Of a stretch of 64,000 nt of DNA, positions 11,701 to 20,616 are shown in pieces. The first letter of the stretch is position 1; every line of letters starts with the position of its first letter. The translations under genes and the position numbers were made by a program. The notes beneath the pieces are model-generated. The model was not told the DNA's origin and made no database searches. It was given only the letters and a program-made list of their open reading frames with translations. This DNA comes from Candidatus Brevefilum sp. (GTDB lineage: Bacteria; Chloroflexota; Anaerolineae; Anaerolineales; Anaerolineaceae), in contig JARGGB010000003.1 of the NCBI GenBank assembly GCA_029210815.1, positions 16,643-80,642 on the forward strand, in the 5' to 3' direction.

Positions 11701-12076
11701 TATCGAGACATTGTTCACAAACATTCCCGCTGGGATGACCATGCTTTTTTACCTTCTCTAATAGGTCATGAATTTCTGAGACATCTATGGAGATATTATC
11801 TCCTGGTGTCAACTGCAAGGATTCGCGACTTACTTCCAGCCCATTTTCTCCCAGAGAGCATTGAATATCCCAGATCGCCTGTCGAAGGTTGGCCAATGCT
11901 CTGGTTTGGGTATTTTCCGGCCAAAACATCGTTGCCAGGAATTCTCGTGAAGAACGTTCACCAGAGACAGCAAGAAAAACCAGCAGAGCTAAGGCTTTAT
12001 AGCGAGAAAAATTGATGGTTTCTCCTCCTAGCTCAACCCGGATACCCCCTAAGGTATTAATTCGCAATCTCTTCAT
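8750..12076 (-). CDS. SARP/AfsR-like transcriptional regulator: winged-helix + BTAD + NB-ARC/AAA ATPase + TPR
   Basis: N-terminal LRINTLGGIRVELGGE plus BTAD region (LDELNENAHRALMRLYSAKGQRNAAIRQYLSC); Walker A LAPGGMGKSRLAIEIARKL; VLDNLEHL; C-terminal TPR-like repeats. Confidence 0.88.
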   Translation of the reverse strand: MKRLRINTLGGIRVELGGETINFSRYKALALLVFLAVSGERSSREFLATMFWPENTQTRALANLRQAIWDIQCSLGENGLEVSRESLQLTPGDNISIDVSEIHDLLEKVKKHGHPSGNVCEQCLDNLKQASLLFNGDFLAGFNLKDSPEFDNWQYFQKEELNREISGVYNQLVDWYSEKQDFDQAIYFARRWLQLDELNENAHRALMRLYSAKGQRNAAIRQYLSCVGLLEQQLKISPEGITTELYEMIRSGTLELKTEPKESQPLTRSKLPAQVTPFVGRIDEVARLSQLLLGADTRLLTILAPGGMGKSRLAIEIARKLMSHFSDGILFVPLAPLETSEMFISYFANAIGYLRVGGQPLNQQLMDYFQEKSMLLVLDNLEHLTTMSDWIRDLLAISPNLKILATSRIPLNIKAEARFHLKGLNFPEEGTTEDFSTFSAVKLFLRSSQRVKPLFIPAMDDWQYIGEICRLVEGMPLAIEMAASWMEMLSLSEIVKEIRRGLAFFETDFCDIPARQRSLYAVFDYSWKKIDKKEREQFSQLTIFRGGFTREAAERIVGISLRQLVKFVNRSILNRTPEDRFEIHELLRQYGFEKLQANLVSYQNLITRYAEYYSRKMGGWQEDLKTGKLRQAMIKISDDFENIRHAWEVALHFERLDLIETSLGGLILYFDYSFRDDEGLALFEMAAKNISDETRQGVRILSLLTGYLVWLNLSLGNYEQGEKKFRESLTLMHRVEPIQTREEKYAQAFHLFLKGIYNRFHGDLSVFKKLFLQSINLFEELGENWWCELIYRFLGNAAWTGKMASDTIDVYYQKALKIARTLNDHYGMARTLEMLGVFCAYSKGDLEKAESYFRESSRIFLELDDGYSYIRYNICLEQIANINGRFQEVLELRQKRLHFLEKSGDPASISVVYMELGETYHHIGDYASAEKNGWKAVMGKGGLKDFEVRSRWFLGLTLIAKKDYQQANHLLSEAMKITCELTEEPELAGSLAALTRIEIANGNDQVAERLLIEGLEEAITAGFPFNMLYILASAALFLAVRGNTEKALEVYSLINSWQFVSNSVWFSDVYKKPLLSLIDTEDIIVKERQPKDTLWKMAELLLAELKQA

Positions 12077-12082
12077 GTGGAA

Positions 12083-12133
12083 ATTATACCGCGCAGTTTA
12101 ATATGAGACGTTCTTGAGACGATTTTTGAAACG
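12083..12133 (-). promoter_or_regulatory. Promoter of the SARP-like gene with heptamer direct repeats
   Basis: On the minus strand: CGTTTCA-N5-CGTCTCA-N4-CGTCTCA-N15-TATAAT-N6-ATG. On the + strand: TGAGACG at 12104 and 12115, TGAAACG at 12127. Confidence 0.6.
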
Positions 12134-12278
12134 AAAAAATTACGCACCATCCATATACTGTAAGCAAATAAGAATATAAGGAGGTAGTGATGCTTACTCA
12201 ATAAAGAACCATAATCCTTTGGTATCGCCTTGATCGAAATGGTAATAACTCAAATTAATTAGAAATCGGAGCAAAATC

Positions 12279-12785
12279 ATGATTAAGAAAACTAGTAAAT
12301 ACCTAATATTTTCAGGAGCACTGCTAATGTTTTCACTCTTGCTGATTTCGAGCCAATCAATGATAGCCTCCGCTGAAGAATATAAGCAGGCGAGTGAATC
12401 TCTAGGAGAATTGAGAGTGGATGATCCAACTGAAGCAGAGGTGATGTTGGATGCCTACTCACCTGGGATCGAAATGCGTCGAACATGGTTGGAATCAAGA
12501 TCTTTTTTGACTGTTTATACAGTTAGAAGTGATCGGCCAGCCTGGGTTGTCTTCCGTGCAGATGAGGATGGTTTACCCGGTGCAATTCTCCACTACATCT
12601 TTGTTGGAAGTGGAACCCACACAATTGCCAGAGTTGAAGACGCTCCAGCAATTAGTTCAGAACAAATTCATGTTATGCTGCATGAAGACTTTGGCAGGTC
12701 AAGTGTGTTTGAGTTCCCCGGCCCGGATGGACCAGTATACGTAGATAATAAGGTCGTCGATTTGCTTTGTTGCGGTCCCTATTAA
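12279..12785 (+). CDS. Secreted protein of unknown function (168 aa; possibly DUF7282-like)
   Basis: Signal peptide-like N-terminus; DRPAWVVFRADEDGLPGAILHYIFVGSGTHT. Confidence 0.7.
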   Translation: MIKKTSKYLIFSGALLMFSLLLISSQSMIASAEEYKQASESLGELRVDDPTEAEVMLDAYSPGIEMRRTWLESRSFLTVYTVRSDRPAWVVFRADEDGLPGAILHYIFVGSGTHTIARVEDAPAISSEQIHVMLHEDFGRSSVFEFPGPDGPVYVDNKVVDLLCCGPY

Positions 12786-12813
12786 AATTTGGATAATTTA
12801 AACTAGCAGCATC

Positions 12814-12840
12814 AAGACCATCCGTTTTGCGGGTGGTCTT
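12814..12840 (+). terminator. Hairpin, probable terminator
   Basis: AAGACCATCCG-TTTTG-CGGGTGGTCTT (11-bp stem, one G-T). Confidence 0.55.
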
Positions 12841-12864
12841 TGCTAATACCTCAATATAATGTAA

Positions 12865-13384
12865 TATGGACAGAAAAAATGGATTTGCATTATCTGTACT
12901 GCGGTTGCAATAGCGTTTGCAGTATTTGCCTTGCTTTCAGTAATTGTGGTTGGCGTAGGATTCCTGGTAGGCTTTCATGACCTTGATAAGGTGCGAGTGA
13001 CGACCAGGCAATTTAAGGACGCTGAGGCAGCAGAAACCGTCGGCTATTTTAATGTCAATGTCGGCGAATGCGTGGAAAGTTCTGAAGGCGTGATGGTTTA
13101 TCAAATTCTGAAGGAAGACCTGTCAGACCTGGAACTTGGCTGAAAACCTTGAGATCCTGGTTTACGCGCCCCAACAGGATGGGTGTCTAAAAATCGTGAC
13201 GGTTGAATATGCTGTGCCAATCGAATCTAGGGAGGCATAAATGGAAGGCGTTCCCTCTGTCCTCGGGCAAGATCTGCATTCTAATCTGGTCCTGGGTCTC
13301 TATGTGCTGCACGGCTGGGTCTGGCAAGAGAACCCATCCGGTGTGTTTGCGGATTGGAACCCAAGCCTTTCTTGTGTAAACTGA
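12865..13384 (+). pseudogene. Decayed paralogue of the 2754-3245 membrane protein
   Basis: Frame 1 gives FNVNVGECVESSEGVMVYQ...LSDLELG; a frameshift near 13141 gives ENLEILVYAPQQDG...VEYAVPIESREA, then in-frame TAA, then GVPSVLGQDLHSNLVLGLYVLHGWVWQENPSGVFADWNPSLSCVN. Matches 2754 product VLGQTLHPNPELGLYVLHAWIFEENPSGVFADWNPNVACLG. Confidence 0.85.
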
Positions 13385-13462
13385 GGGTTAGCACATCAGG
13401 CGTTGGAGATGCTTGCCAGGGGGTGTTCTCCGCCTGATAATAAACAAATTTGCTTTATGAAT

Positions 13463-13486
13463 CACCCCGGATTCGGGGTGGTTTTC
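13463..13486 (+). terminator. Rho-independent terminator
   Basis: CACCCCG-GATT-CGGGGTG-GTTTTC. Confidence 0.6.
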
Positions 13487-13659
13487 TATTGCCTGATTTA
13501 CACCTTATGATCGAATTGGTTTTGCCGCGAATAAAGTCTATTTCAACTAATCAGGGTAAAATGACTGGGTGATTGGCTAGTCGTGGTTTTGTTAATGCAA
13601 CACAAAAAATCCAGTAGAATCGCCCATTCAAATGACTATCAGAGGCTATGAGATAAACG

Positions 13660-15711
13660 ATGCCCTCAAAACTTGAACGAAGAATCATTCAATCTTGTTT
13701 ACCGGTTCCTCTGTTCCTGCTGATCTTGTGCGTTTTGGCTTACGGGCTGTTGATCCCCACATTGGGCTTTTACTGGGATGACTGGCCTTATGCTTATATC
13801 AATCACCTGTTCGGTCCGAGTGGATATCCTGACTTTGTCGCTTTAGATCGACCCTACTCCGCCTGGATTTTTATGGGATTGACAGTAATTTTGGGCGAGC
13901 GTCACTTGGGATACCACATCAGTGCCCTTTTGCTTTTCTGGGCATGCGTTTTTTTGTTTTGGTATCTGCTTCGATTATTATGGCCTCAACATAAAAATGA
14001 GGCATTGTGGGCAAGCCTTCTTTTTGCTGTCTATCCCGGTTTTCTTGGTCATCCCCAGGCGATCATTTACAATCACCATTTTATTGGGATGGCACTTTAC
14101 CTGTTTTCTTTCATTGGGATGGTGCGTGCCATCAAAGTACCGCTGAAAGGATGCCTGCTCTGGCGTAAGGTTGCCTGGCACCTGCCAGCTCTGGGTGCGC
14201 TTGTTCTCAGCCAGTTTTCGATCGAGTATTTTTTGGGTTGGGAAGCAATCCGACCTATTGTTATATGGATTGCACTTAAACAAAGCGATATCGACCTGGA
14301 GCGGCGGATTGGGCGGGGCATAATGCATATGACACTCTACTGGTTGTCTGCCCTGGGTTTCCTGGTTTGGCGAATTTTTATCTTTGGTTTTCCAACCTAC
14401 CAACCGCTCGGCGGTGAAGAAACTAAATTTGTGCTCCGAGACCGGTTGATGGATTTCTTGCTGCAGATACTGGAGACGGTTTTTGTCGCATGGGGGCGAG
14501 CATTTCCGCGTTTATCAAATCAGGAATTTAGTCAACTTTTTTGGCTGGCTTATATTGGATTGATTGGATTGACAACCGGATTTGTTTTTATCGTGCTTTA
14601 TTTTTATTCTCGAAAGAAATCTGAATATCAAGAGATTGAAACTAGTAGGGGTGTTTCATTTGGAAGGTACGCATTGTTGATTGCCTTTGTTGGTATAGTT
14701 TTTGCTGGTTTGACTTTCTGGTTAACGGATCTAAAAATTGATATTTGGTCAACATTCTACAGCAGGTTCACAATGCCTTTCATGCCCTGGGTAGCGCTGT
14801 TATTTACGGTTGTCCTGCATTATCTTTTTCGAGCTCGTCTAAAGTTGCCAACCTTAGCTATCATTGCCATGCTAATCGGTGGATCAACGGGCTTTCACTT
14901 TTGGAATGCCAATTTCTATCGAAATGAATGGGTAGTACTTCAACGTTATTTTCAGCAAATGATAAGGCGAATTCCAGGCCTGGTTCCTGGAACTTCGTTG
15001 GTCATTAATGATTTGCGTTCACTCACACTTTACCAGGATGACTCCCTGACTGCTATTATGAACTGGACCTATGCACCTGATAATGCTACCAATGAGCTTG
15101 ATTACATGGTGCAATACCTGAGTGTGCGATTAGGTGACGAGATACCAGCCCTGAAACCCGGTCAGCAAATTGAACATCCTATCAGGTCGCTTCATTTTTC
15201 AGGGTCAACAGATCAGATACTGGTTGTTTACTACGAGCCACCGGGCTGTTTACGTGTACTGGATGATGCATACCCTGAACGTCTTCCGGATGAATTTCCT
15301 GCTTTTATGCTGCCCGCCCTGCCCCTTTCTAACCTTTCCATTATCGAAACTTCTCCTGAAGAAGAGGCGAGACCACCAGCGAATCTCTTTGATGCGGTTC
15401 CCGGCGATACCTGGTGTTTCTATTTTGAAGAAGCTGAACTTGCCGCACAGATAGGGGATTGGGCGCGTGCGGCTGAATTAGGCGATAAAGCCTTTTATTT
15501 GAAAGATCAGTCCAATGAAGTCACAGAGTTATTTGTATTCATTGAAGCTTTTTTACGGACTGGGCAGCTAGAATCGGCTCTGTTTGCAAGTGAATATTTA
15601 CATGAGCGCAGCGGCGGATCTTATGACGGGGTTATTTGTGATCTTTGGAAGCAGGTAGAGGGGGAGCAGCCTGAATTATTTGGTACGGATTATAAAAAAT
15701 TTTGTCCGTAG
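13660..15711 (+). CDS. Polytopic membrane protein (683 aa), glycosyltransferase-like, with soluble TPR-like C-terminus
   Basis: Multiple hydrophobic helices; GFYWDDWPYAYINHLFG near the N-terminus; C-terminal helical repeat region. Confidence 0.65.
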   Translation: MPSKLERRIIQSCLPVPLFLLILCVLAYGLLIPTLGFYWDDWPYAYINHLFGPSGYPDFVALDRPYSAWIFMGLTVILGERHLGYHISALLLFWACVFLFWYLLRLLWPQHKNEALWASLLFAVYPGFLGHPQAIIYNHHFIGMALYLFSFIGMVRAIKVPLKGCLLWRKVAWHLPALGALVLSQFSIEYFLGWEAIRPIVIWIALKQSDIDLERRIGRGIMHMTLYWLSALGFLVWRIFIFGFPTYQPLGGEETKFVLRDRLMDFLLQILETVFVAWGRAFPRLSNQEFSQLFWLAYIGLIGLTTGFVFIVLYFYSRKKSEYQEIETSRGVSFGRYALLIAFVGIVFAGLTFWLTDLKIDIWSTFYSRFTMPFMPWVALLFTVVLHYLFRARLKLPTLAIIAMLIGGSTGFHFWNANFYRNEWVVLQRYFQQMIRRIPGLVPGTSLVINDLRSLTLYQDDSLTAIMNWTYAPDNATNELDYMVQYLSVRLGDEIPALKPGQQIEHPIRSLHFSGSTDQILVVYYEPPGCLRVLDDAYPERLPDEFPAFMLPALPLSNLSIIETSPEEEARPPANLFDAVPGDTWCFYFEEAELAAQIGDWARAAELGDKAFYLKDQSNEVTELFVFIEAFLRTGQLESALFASEYLHERSGGSYDGVICDLWKQVEGEQPELFGTDYKKFCP

Positions 15712-15795
15712 AAGATATGCTGGCTTCAATTAAGTGTTTTTTCAACCAGAATGGATATGATTCGCTTAAAAATCTTGGGGTGTTACAATACTCCC

Positions 15796-17004
15796 ATGCA
15801 TAAAAATATTCTGTTCCCGGTCCTATTGCTTGTTTTTTTTCTAGCGTCTTGTACGACAGTCGGCACTCCGGATTCCGTCGCTATTCTTGAATCACAGGAA
15901 AAAGAAGGTGCTGATTTTACAGAAGAATTAGCAAGTCCAACATTGGTTCAAACTGCAACACAAATTCCCACAGCATTGCCAACAGCGACTGCCACGCCGG
16001 GGCCAAGCCCAACGCCGGCACCTGCGACGTACTTCTATTTTGAGCAGGGCGTGAATCCGCTGACGGGATTGCCCGTCAGTGACCCAAGCATTCTCAACAG
16101 ACGCCCGGCGATGATCAAGGTTTCCAACTGGCCGCGCGAGGGGCGTCCCCATGCAGGGTTGACCAGCGCGGACCTTGTTTTTGAGTATTTCATTGGCTAC
16201 CAGATGAATCGGTTCCTGGCGGTGTATTATGGTGCGGATGCGGAAGTCGTTGGACCAGTGCGGTCAGGACGTCTGGTCGATGCCCAGTTAGCCCAGCTTT
16301 ACCAGGGAATGCTGGCATACGGCAATGCAGATCCGCAGGTGGATGAGGTTCTGGTTGAGGTTTTGGGCGAGCGATCCCTGACCTTCAATGCTTTGCCCTG
16401 CCCGCCGATGTGCGGGGAGTCAACCCATTCTGCAACCGGCGTGTTTGCTGATTCAGGTGCCTTGACAGCATACGCTCGCGAAAATGGGATTGATAACAGC
16501 CCGCCGGATTTACGCGGTATGTATTTTCAACCCGAGCCTCCGGTGGGGGATGCCAGCGGATTGAAACTGCGTGTGGAATACGCCAATTTCAGCATTATGG
16601 AATGGCGCTATGATCCCGAAATGGAGAATTATCAATTATGGGAGGAGTTCGATCGGGAGGGTGTGTTGGAAATGGGCTTGATAACCGATCGCAACAACGA
16701 CAAAGCCGTGGCATTTGAAAATGTGATCGTGATGTATGCAGAATATTTGGAATATGCGCCAAGCTTGCATGATATTGTCCTTCAAGGCGCACAGGGGTAT
16801 CAACCAGCCTTATTGTTCAGAGACGGCAGGGTGAATTATGCCACATGGCGCGCCCCGGAAGGTGAGCGCCCGATTATATTTGAAACACCAGATGGGCAGC
16901 CGTTACCCCTTAAACCGGGCAGAACCTGGGTTGTGATTTTGGGACAGTCCTCGCGCACAACGCAACCGGCAGGTGGCGATTGGACGATCTATTTTGATTT
17001 GTGA
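15796..17004 (+). CDS. DUF3048 (YerB-like) lipoprotein
   Basis: ATG 15796 gives MHKNILFPVLLLVFFLASC lipobox; NPLTGLPVSDPSILNRRPAMIKVSNWPREGRPHAGLTSADLVFEY. Confidence 0.85.
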   Translation: MHKNILFPVLLLVFFLASCTTVGTPDSVAILESQEKEGADFTEELASPTLVQTATQIPTALPTATATPGPSPTPAPATYFYFEQGVNPLTGLPVSDPSILNRRPAMIKVSNWPREGRPHAGLTSADLVFEYFIGYQMNRFLAVYYGADAEVVGPVRSGRLVDAQLAQLYQGMLAYGNADPQVDEVLVEVLGERSLTFNALPCPPMCGESTHSATGVFADSGALTAYARENGIDNSPPDLRGMYFQPEPPVGDASGLKLRVEYANFSIMEWRYDPEMENYQLWEEFDREGVLEMGLITDRNNDKAVAFENVIVMYAEYLEYAPSLHDIVLQGAQGYQPALLFRDGRVNYATWRAPEGERPIIFETPDGQPLPLKPGRTWVVILGQSSRTTQPAGGDWTIYFDL

Positions 17005-17187
17005 AAGATGGTGAGTGGGGAAAAATGTTATCAGGTAGCAGGAATCAGGTATTAGGCTTTCACGACCCGTCCTGAATAATGTCTGTAGATTTGTTTTGGG
17101 ATAAGTGTTTATTATGCCTATAGGCTGGTGCGTGGAAACCCCCCACGCACCTTACAGGAAAGATTTGATGAAATAAATCTCCGGGTG

Positions 17188-18006
17188 TTACCGGTTGAAT
17201 AATAATATGAGGTAATACCCCAGCATACCTGCCCAGATCCAGGTGTCGATTCGATCAAGGACGCCCCCATGGCCGGGTATCAAATTGCCGGTGTCTTTGA
17301 CGTTTGCGGTGCGTTTAATCAAACTGATGAAAAGATCTCCCAGGGGTGAAAGACACGAGACCACAATACCTGCCACCAAACCCTGCCAGAGCGGTGTATC
17401 GACCGCTAAAAATCCCACAGACCGCCACAGCAATAACAAAAGTAAGCCGCTCAAGCTGCCGGTGATGATGCCGCCCAGCAAGCCTGCCCAGGTCTTGCCG
17501 GGGCTGAGTCGTGGCGTCATCTTTCTTTTACCCAGCCAACGACCTATGGTGTATGCACCTGCATCTGCCAGCCAGGCTGCAGGGAGGGCGGTTAGCAGCC
17601 ATCCCAGACCTTCTGGCATCGCCCTTAACAATATAAAAAAGCTGCCAACCCATCCCAGGTAAAAGCCAACAACCAGGTGAATGGCCATGTTGAAGGAGGG
17701 GTCCTTTTCGCCGCGTTCATATGCAATCAGCGCAACGATGATCACCATCGTTAATAACAGTGTCAGGAATACGCCTGAATACTTTTCGCCAAAGAACCAG
17801 CGTTGAAAGACAATCAAGAGCATCCCGGCAGATGCAGTTAAAAAAGAAGGTCTGTAGCCGATGCGTTTAAACAATTGGATGAATTCATATGCAGCCAGGA
17901 GCAGCACAACAGCGATGAACAGGTTAAAGACCCACCCACCAATATAAATCAGGATTAAGACAAGCGGCACAAAAATCAGTGCCGCTTTTACTCGTTGGGA
18001 TAACAT
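17188..18006 (-). CDS. cdsA: Phosphatidate cytidylyltransferase
   Basis: Polytopic; DAGAYTIGRWLGKRKMTPRLSPGKTWAGLLGG...SPLGDLFISLIKRTANVKDTGNLIPGHGGVLDRID. Confidence 0.95.
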   Translation of the reverse strand: MLSQRVKAALIFVPLVLILIYIGGWVFNLFIAVVLLLAAYEFIQLFKRIGYRPSFLTASAGMLLIVFQRWFFGEKYSGVFLTLLLTMVIIVALIAYERGEKDPSFNMAIHLVVGFYLGWVGSFFILLRAMPEGLGWLLTALPAAWLADAGAYTIGRWLGKRKMTPRLSPGKTWAGLLGGIITGSLSGLLLLLLWRSVGFLAVDTPLWQGLVAGIVVSCLSPLGDLFISLIKRTANVKDTGNLIPGHGGVLDRIDTWIWAGMLGYYLILLFNR

Positions 18007-18025
18007 TTGGTTTCGTCTGGAAGGC

Positions 18026-18754
18026 TCAGGATTCTTCTTTTAATCCGCCAAAACGTCGTTCTCGATCTGCGTAATTCTCAAGTGCCTTCCGTAACTCCTC
18101 CTCGTTGAAATCGGGCCAATAGACTTCCGGGAAGTACCATTCTGAATAAACAGTTTGCCAGGTCAGAAAATTGCTGGTGCGCTGTTCGCCTGAGGTGCGG
18201 ATCACCAGGTCCGGGTCTGGCAGACCTTTTGTAAACATGTAATTACTGACCAATTCCTCATCCACATTTTCAGGCTTGACCTCATCACGAATCATGTTTT
18301 TGATGGCAATGATGATCTCATCCCGCCCGCCGTAGTTGAATGCGATAACAATGGTGATGCGCTTGTTGTCTTTGGTCAGTTCAATAGCGTTTCTTACTTT
18401 TTTTTGAAGATTATTAGGAAGCCCATCCAGGTGACCAACATGCATCAGGCGAGCGCCTTCCTCATGTAATTCCTTGAGTTCTCGGTCAATGACGTCCGCT
18501 AAAATATGCATCAAGCCGGTAACCTCTGATTTAGGCCTTGCCCAGTTCTCCGTCGAAAAGGCGTAAAGTGTCAGGACCTCGATGCCAAATTTCGCACTGG
18601 CACGAATGATTGTGCGCAGGTTTTCAGTGCCTGCTCGGTGACCAGCCAGCCGGGGCAAGCCGCGAGCTTTTGCCCATCGGCCATTGCCGTCCATGATGAT
18701 GGCAACGTGTTTGGGGACTTTATTAAGTTCTTGTGGATTTTCCTGGTTGGTCAT
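18026..18754 (-). CDS. uppS: Isoprenyl (undecaprenyl diphosphate) synthase
   Basis: HVAIIMDGNGRWAKARGLPRLAGHRAG; TLYAFSTENW. Confidence 0.96.
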   Translation of the reverse strand: MTNQENPQELNKVPKHVAIIMDGNGRWAKARGLPRLAGHRAGTENLRTIIRASAKFGIEVLTLYAFSTENWARPKSEVTGLMHILADVIDRELKELHEEGARLMHVGHLDGLPNNLQKKVRNAIELTKDNKRITIVIAFNYGGRDEIIIAIKNMIRDEVKPENVDEELVSNYMFTKGLPDPDLVIRTSGEQRTSNFLTWQTVYSEWYFPEVYWPDFNEEELRKALENYADRERRFGGLKEES

Positions 18755-18760
18755 GAAGTT

Positions 18761-19318
18761 CTAAACTTCCATAATTTCTTTTTCTTTTTTATCACCGATC
18801 TCCTGGACTTTGTCATTTATCTTATCGGTCAATTCCTGGAGTTCCTTTTCGCCGCGTTCCTGGTCATCTTCTGAAATCAAACCTTCTTTTTCAAATTCAC
18901 GTAAGTCGCGGATCAGGTCCCGGCGGATATTGCGAATCTTAACCCGTGTTTCTTCCATCCGGTTGTGAACAACGCGGACAAGTTCGTGTCGCCGTTCTTC
19001 TGTCAGCTGGGGCATGGTCAAACGGATTGCTTTGCCGTCGTTATTCGGGGTCAAACCCAGGTCTGATGCCAGAATGGCACGGTCAATATCCTTGAGGGTT
19101 GAAGGATCGAAGGGGCGAATTAATAATTGCCGGGGTTCAGGTACGCTGATTGACGCCAGTTGAATCAGGGGCGTGTTGGTACCATAATATTCCACGGGCA
19201 TCCGCTCGATTAAGGATGGTGATGCGCGTCCGGTTCGAATGGTGGATAAATCTTCTTCGAGCATATCTAAAGCTGCTTGCATGCGTTCTAGAGCTTCTCG
19301 TAATGTGTCTTTGATCAT
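18761..19318 (-). CDS. frr: Ribosome recycling factor
   Basis: LSTIRTGRASPSLIERMPVEYYG...LTMPQLTEERRHELVR. Confidence 0.97.
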   Translation of the reverse strand: MIKDTLREALERMQAALDMLEEDLSTIRTGRASPSLIERMPVEYYGTNTPLIQLASISVPEPRQLLIRPFDPSTLKDIDRAILASDLGLTPNNDGKAIRLTMPQLTEERRHELVRVVHNRMEETRVKIRNIRRDLIRDLREFEKEGLISEDDQERGEKELQELTDKINDKVQEIGDKKEKEIMEV

Positions 19319-19431
19319 GTCTTTAACCTCCTTGGTGCATAGCTTAGCTATGGGTATTCAGCATACGATAATAATTCTTACCAGTCAACAGTATTATATT
19401 TTCTTGCTTGCTAATACCCGGTGTACAATTT

Positions 19432-19728
19432 CTAATTTTGGGAAACCAGCCATTCAATCATGATCGTTTTTTCTTCCGGGCTGACATCAGCGCCTTTTTC
19501 GATCTTTTCATCGAAAACTTCTGACCATTCTTCCTGTGTGTAATCTCCACTGAAGACCCGGTCAGCAGAGTGGCATTCGCTGCATTTTTCGACAATCAGC
19601 GCGCGCGTATCCGTCGTGGCAGGTTCTGGCGTTGTCGATTGTGCACAAGCAGCAATCAGGGTTAATAAAATTAATCCGGTGAGTGAAATAATCATCCATC
19701 TCTTAATCATTTTGAGCGCCTTTCTCAA
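19432..19728 (-). CDS. Small lipoprotein cytochrome c-like protein
   Basis: Lipobox LIAAC; haem motif CSECH in VEKCSECHSADRVF. Confidence 0.75.
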   Translation of the reverse strand: MRKALKMIKRWMIISLTGLILLTLIAACAQSTTPEPATTDTRALIVEKCSECHSADRVFSGDYTQEEWSEVFDEKIEKGADVSPEEKTIMIEWLVSQN

Positions 19729-19800
19729 GAAAAAATCGTTAACATCTACAATTATAATCTGAGATTTGTTCTCCTTGCAATTTTAATCAGAGATTTCCTG

Positions 19801-20616
19801 TTATTCCGGGCAGCGTTGGCAAAACCGGTGCAGTGCGAGTGCCCCCAGATAAAACGCACCGGAAACCAGGATGATGGTAGCGCCAGAAGAAAGATTGAAA
19901 TAATAAGAGATCAATAAGCCGCCAACGGTAAAGATCAGGCTCAGTCCCGTTGCAAGCCACATGATGTGTTTCATATTTTTTAGATACATGGCACCGATGG
20001 CAGCCGGCACAGTCAATAACGCAATGATCATAATCAGTCCGACAACCCGCATCAACATCACGACCGATAGTCCGATCATGGCAACCAGGATTACATACAG
20101 CAGGTCAACCGGCAAATTGCGCACCCGTGCAAAAGTTTCGTCAAAGGCAGTTGCCTGAAGTTCCTTATAAAAGAGAGCGACCAGGCTGATGACCAATATG
20201 TCAACTGCCAGCATCAACAATAAATCGGTGTTTGTCACAGCCAGGATGCTGCCGAAAAGATAACTCATCAGGTCTGCTTTGTAACCGGGGGTTAAATCGG
20301 CAAAGATGATACCGATTGCCATGCCAATAGCCCACATCACGCCGATCAAGGTGTCCTGTCGCTGTCGTGTTTTCCGCTGCACATAACCCATTAAAAAGGA
20401 AGCCGTCAGGCTGAAGGCGACTGCCCCAAATATTGGGTTGACACCTAAATAAAAGGCAAGCCCAACCCCACCATAAGCGGTGTGGGCAACCCCGCCCGAG
20501 ATAAAAACCATGCGTTTTAAAACGACCAGGGTCCCGATGATACCGCTTGCCAGGCTGACAAGAACAGCAGCCATAAGGGCATTTTGCATGAAGCCGTAAC
20601 TAAGCAGTTCAGTCAT
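19801..20616 (-). CDS. znuB: Zinc/metal ABC transporter permease (ZnuB family)
   Basis: Polytopic; FISGGVAHTAYGGVGLAFYLGVNP...LTVPAAIGAMYLKNMKHIM. Confidence 0.88.
   Translation of the reverse strand: MTELLSYGFMQNALMAAVLVSLASGIIGTLVVLKRMVFISGGVAHTAYGGVGLAFYLGVNPIFGAVAFSLTASFLMGYVQRKTRQRQDTLIGVMWAIGMAIGIIFADLTPGYKADLMSYLFGSILAVTNTDLLLMLAVDILVISLVALFYKELQATAFDETFARVRNLPVDLLYVILVAMIGLSVVMLMRVVGLIMIIALLTVPAAIGAMYLKNMKHIMWLATGLSLIFTVGGLLISYYFNLSSGATIILVSGAFYLGALALHRFCQRCPE

Noticed and set aside
8750-12076. STAND ATPase considered as an antiphage (Avs-like) system
   Set aside because: The N-terminal winged-helix plus BTAD domain fits a SARP-type transcription factor; no nuclease or other effector domain is visible.
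19338-19352. CATAGC-TTA-GCTATG palindrome upstream of frr
   Set aside because: Only 6-bp arms; a chance occurrence cannot be excluded without conservation data.
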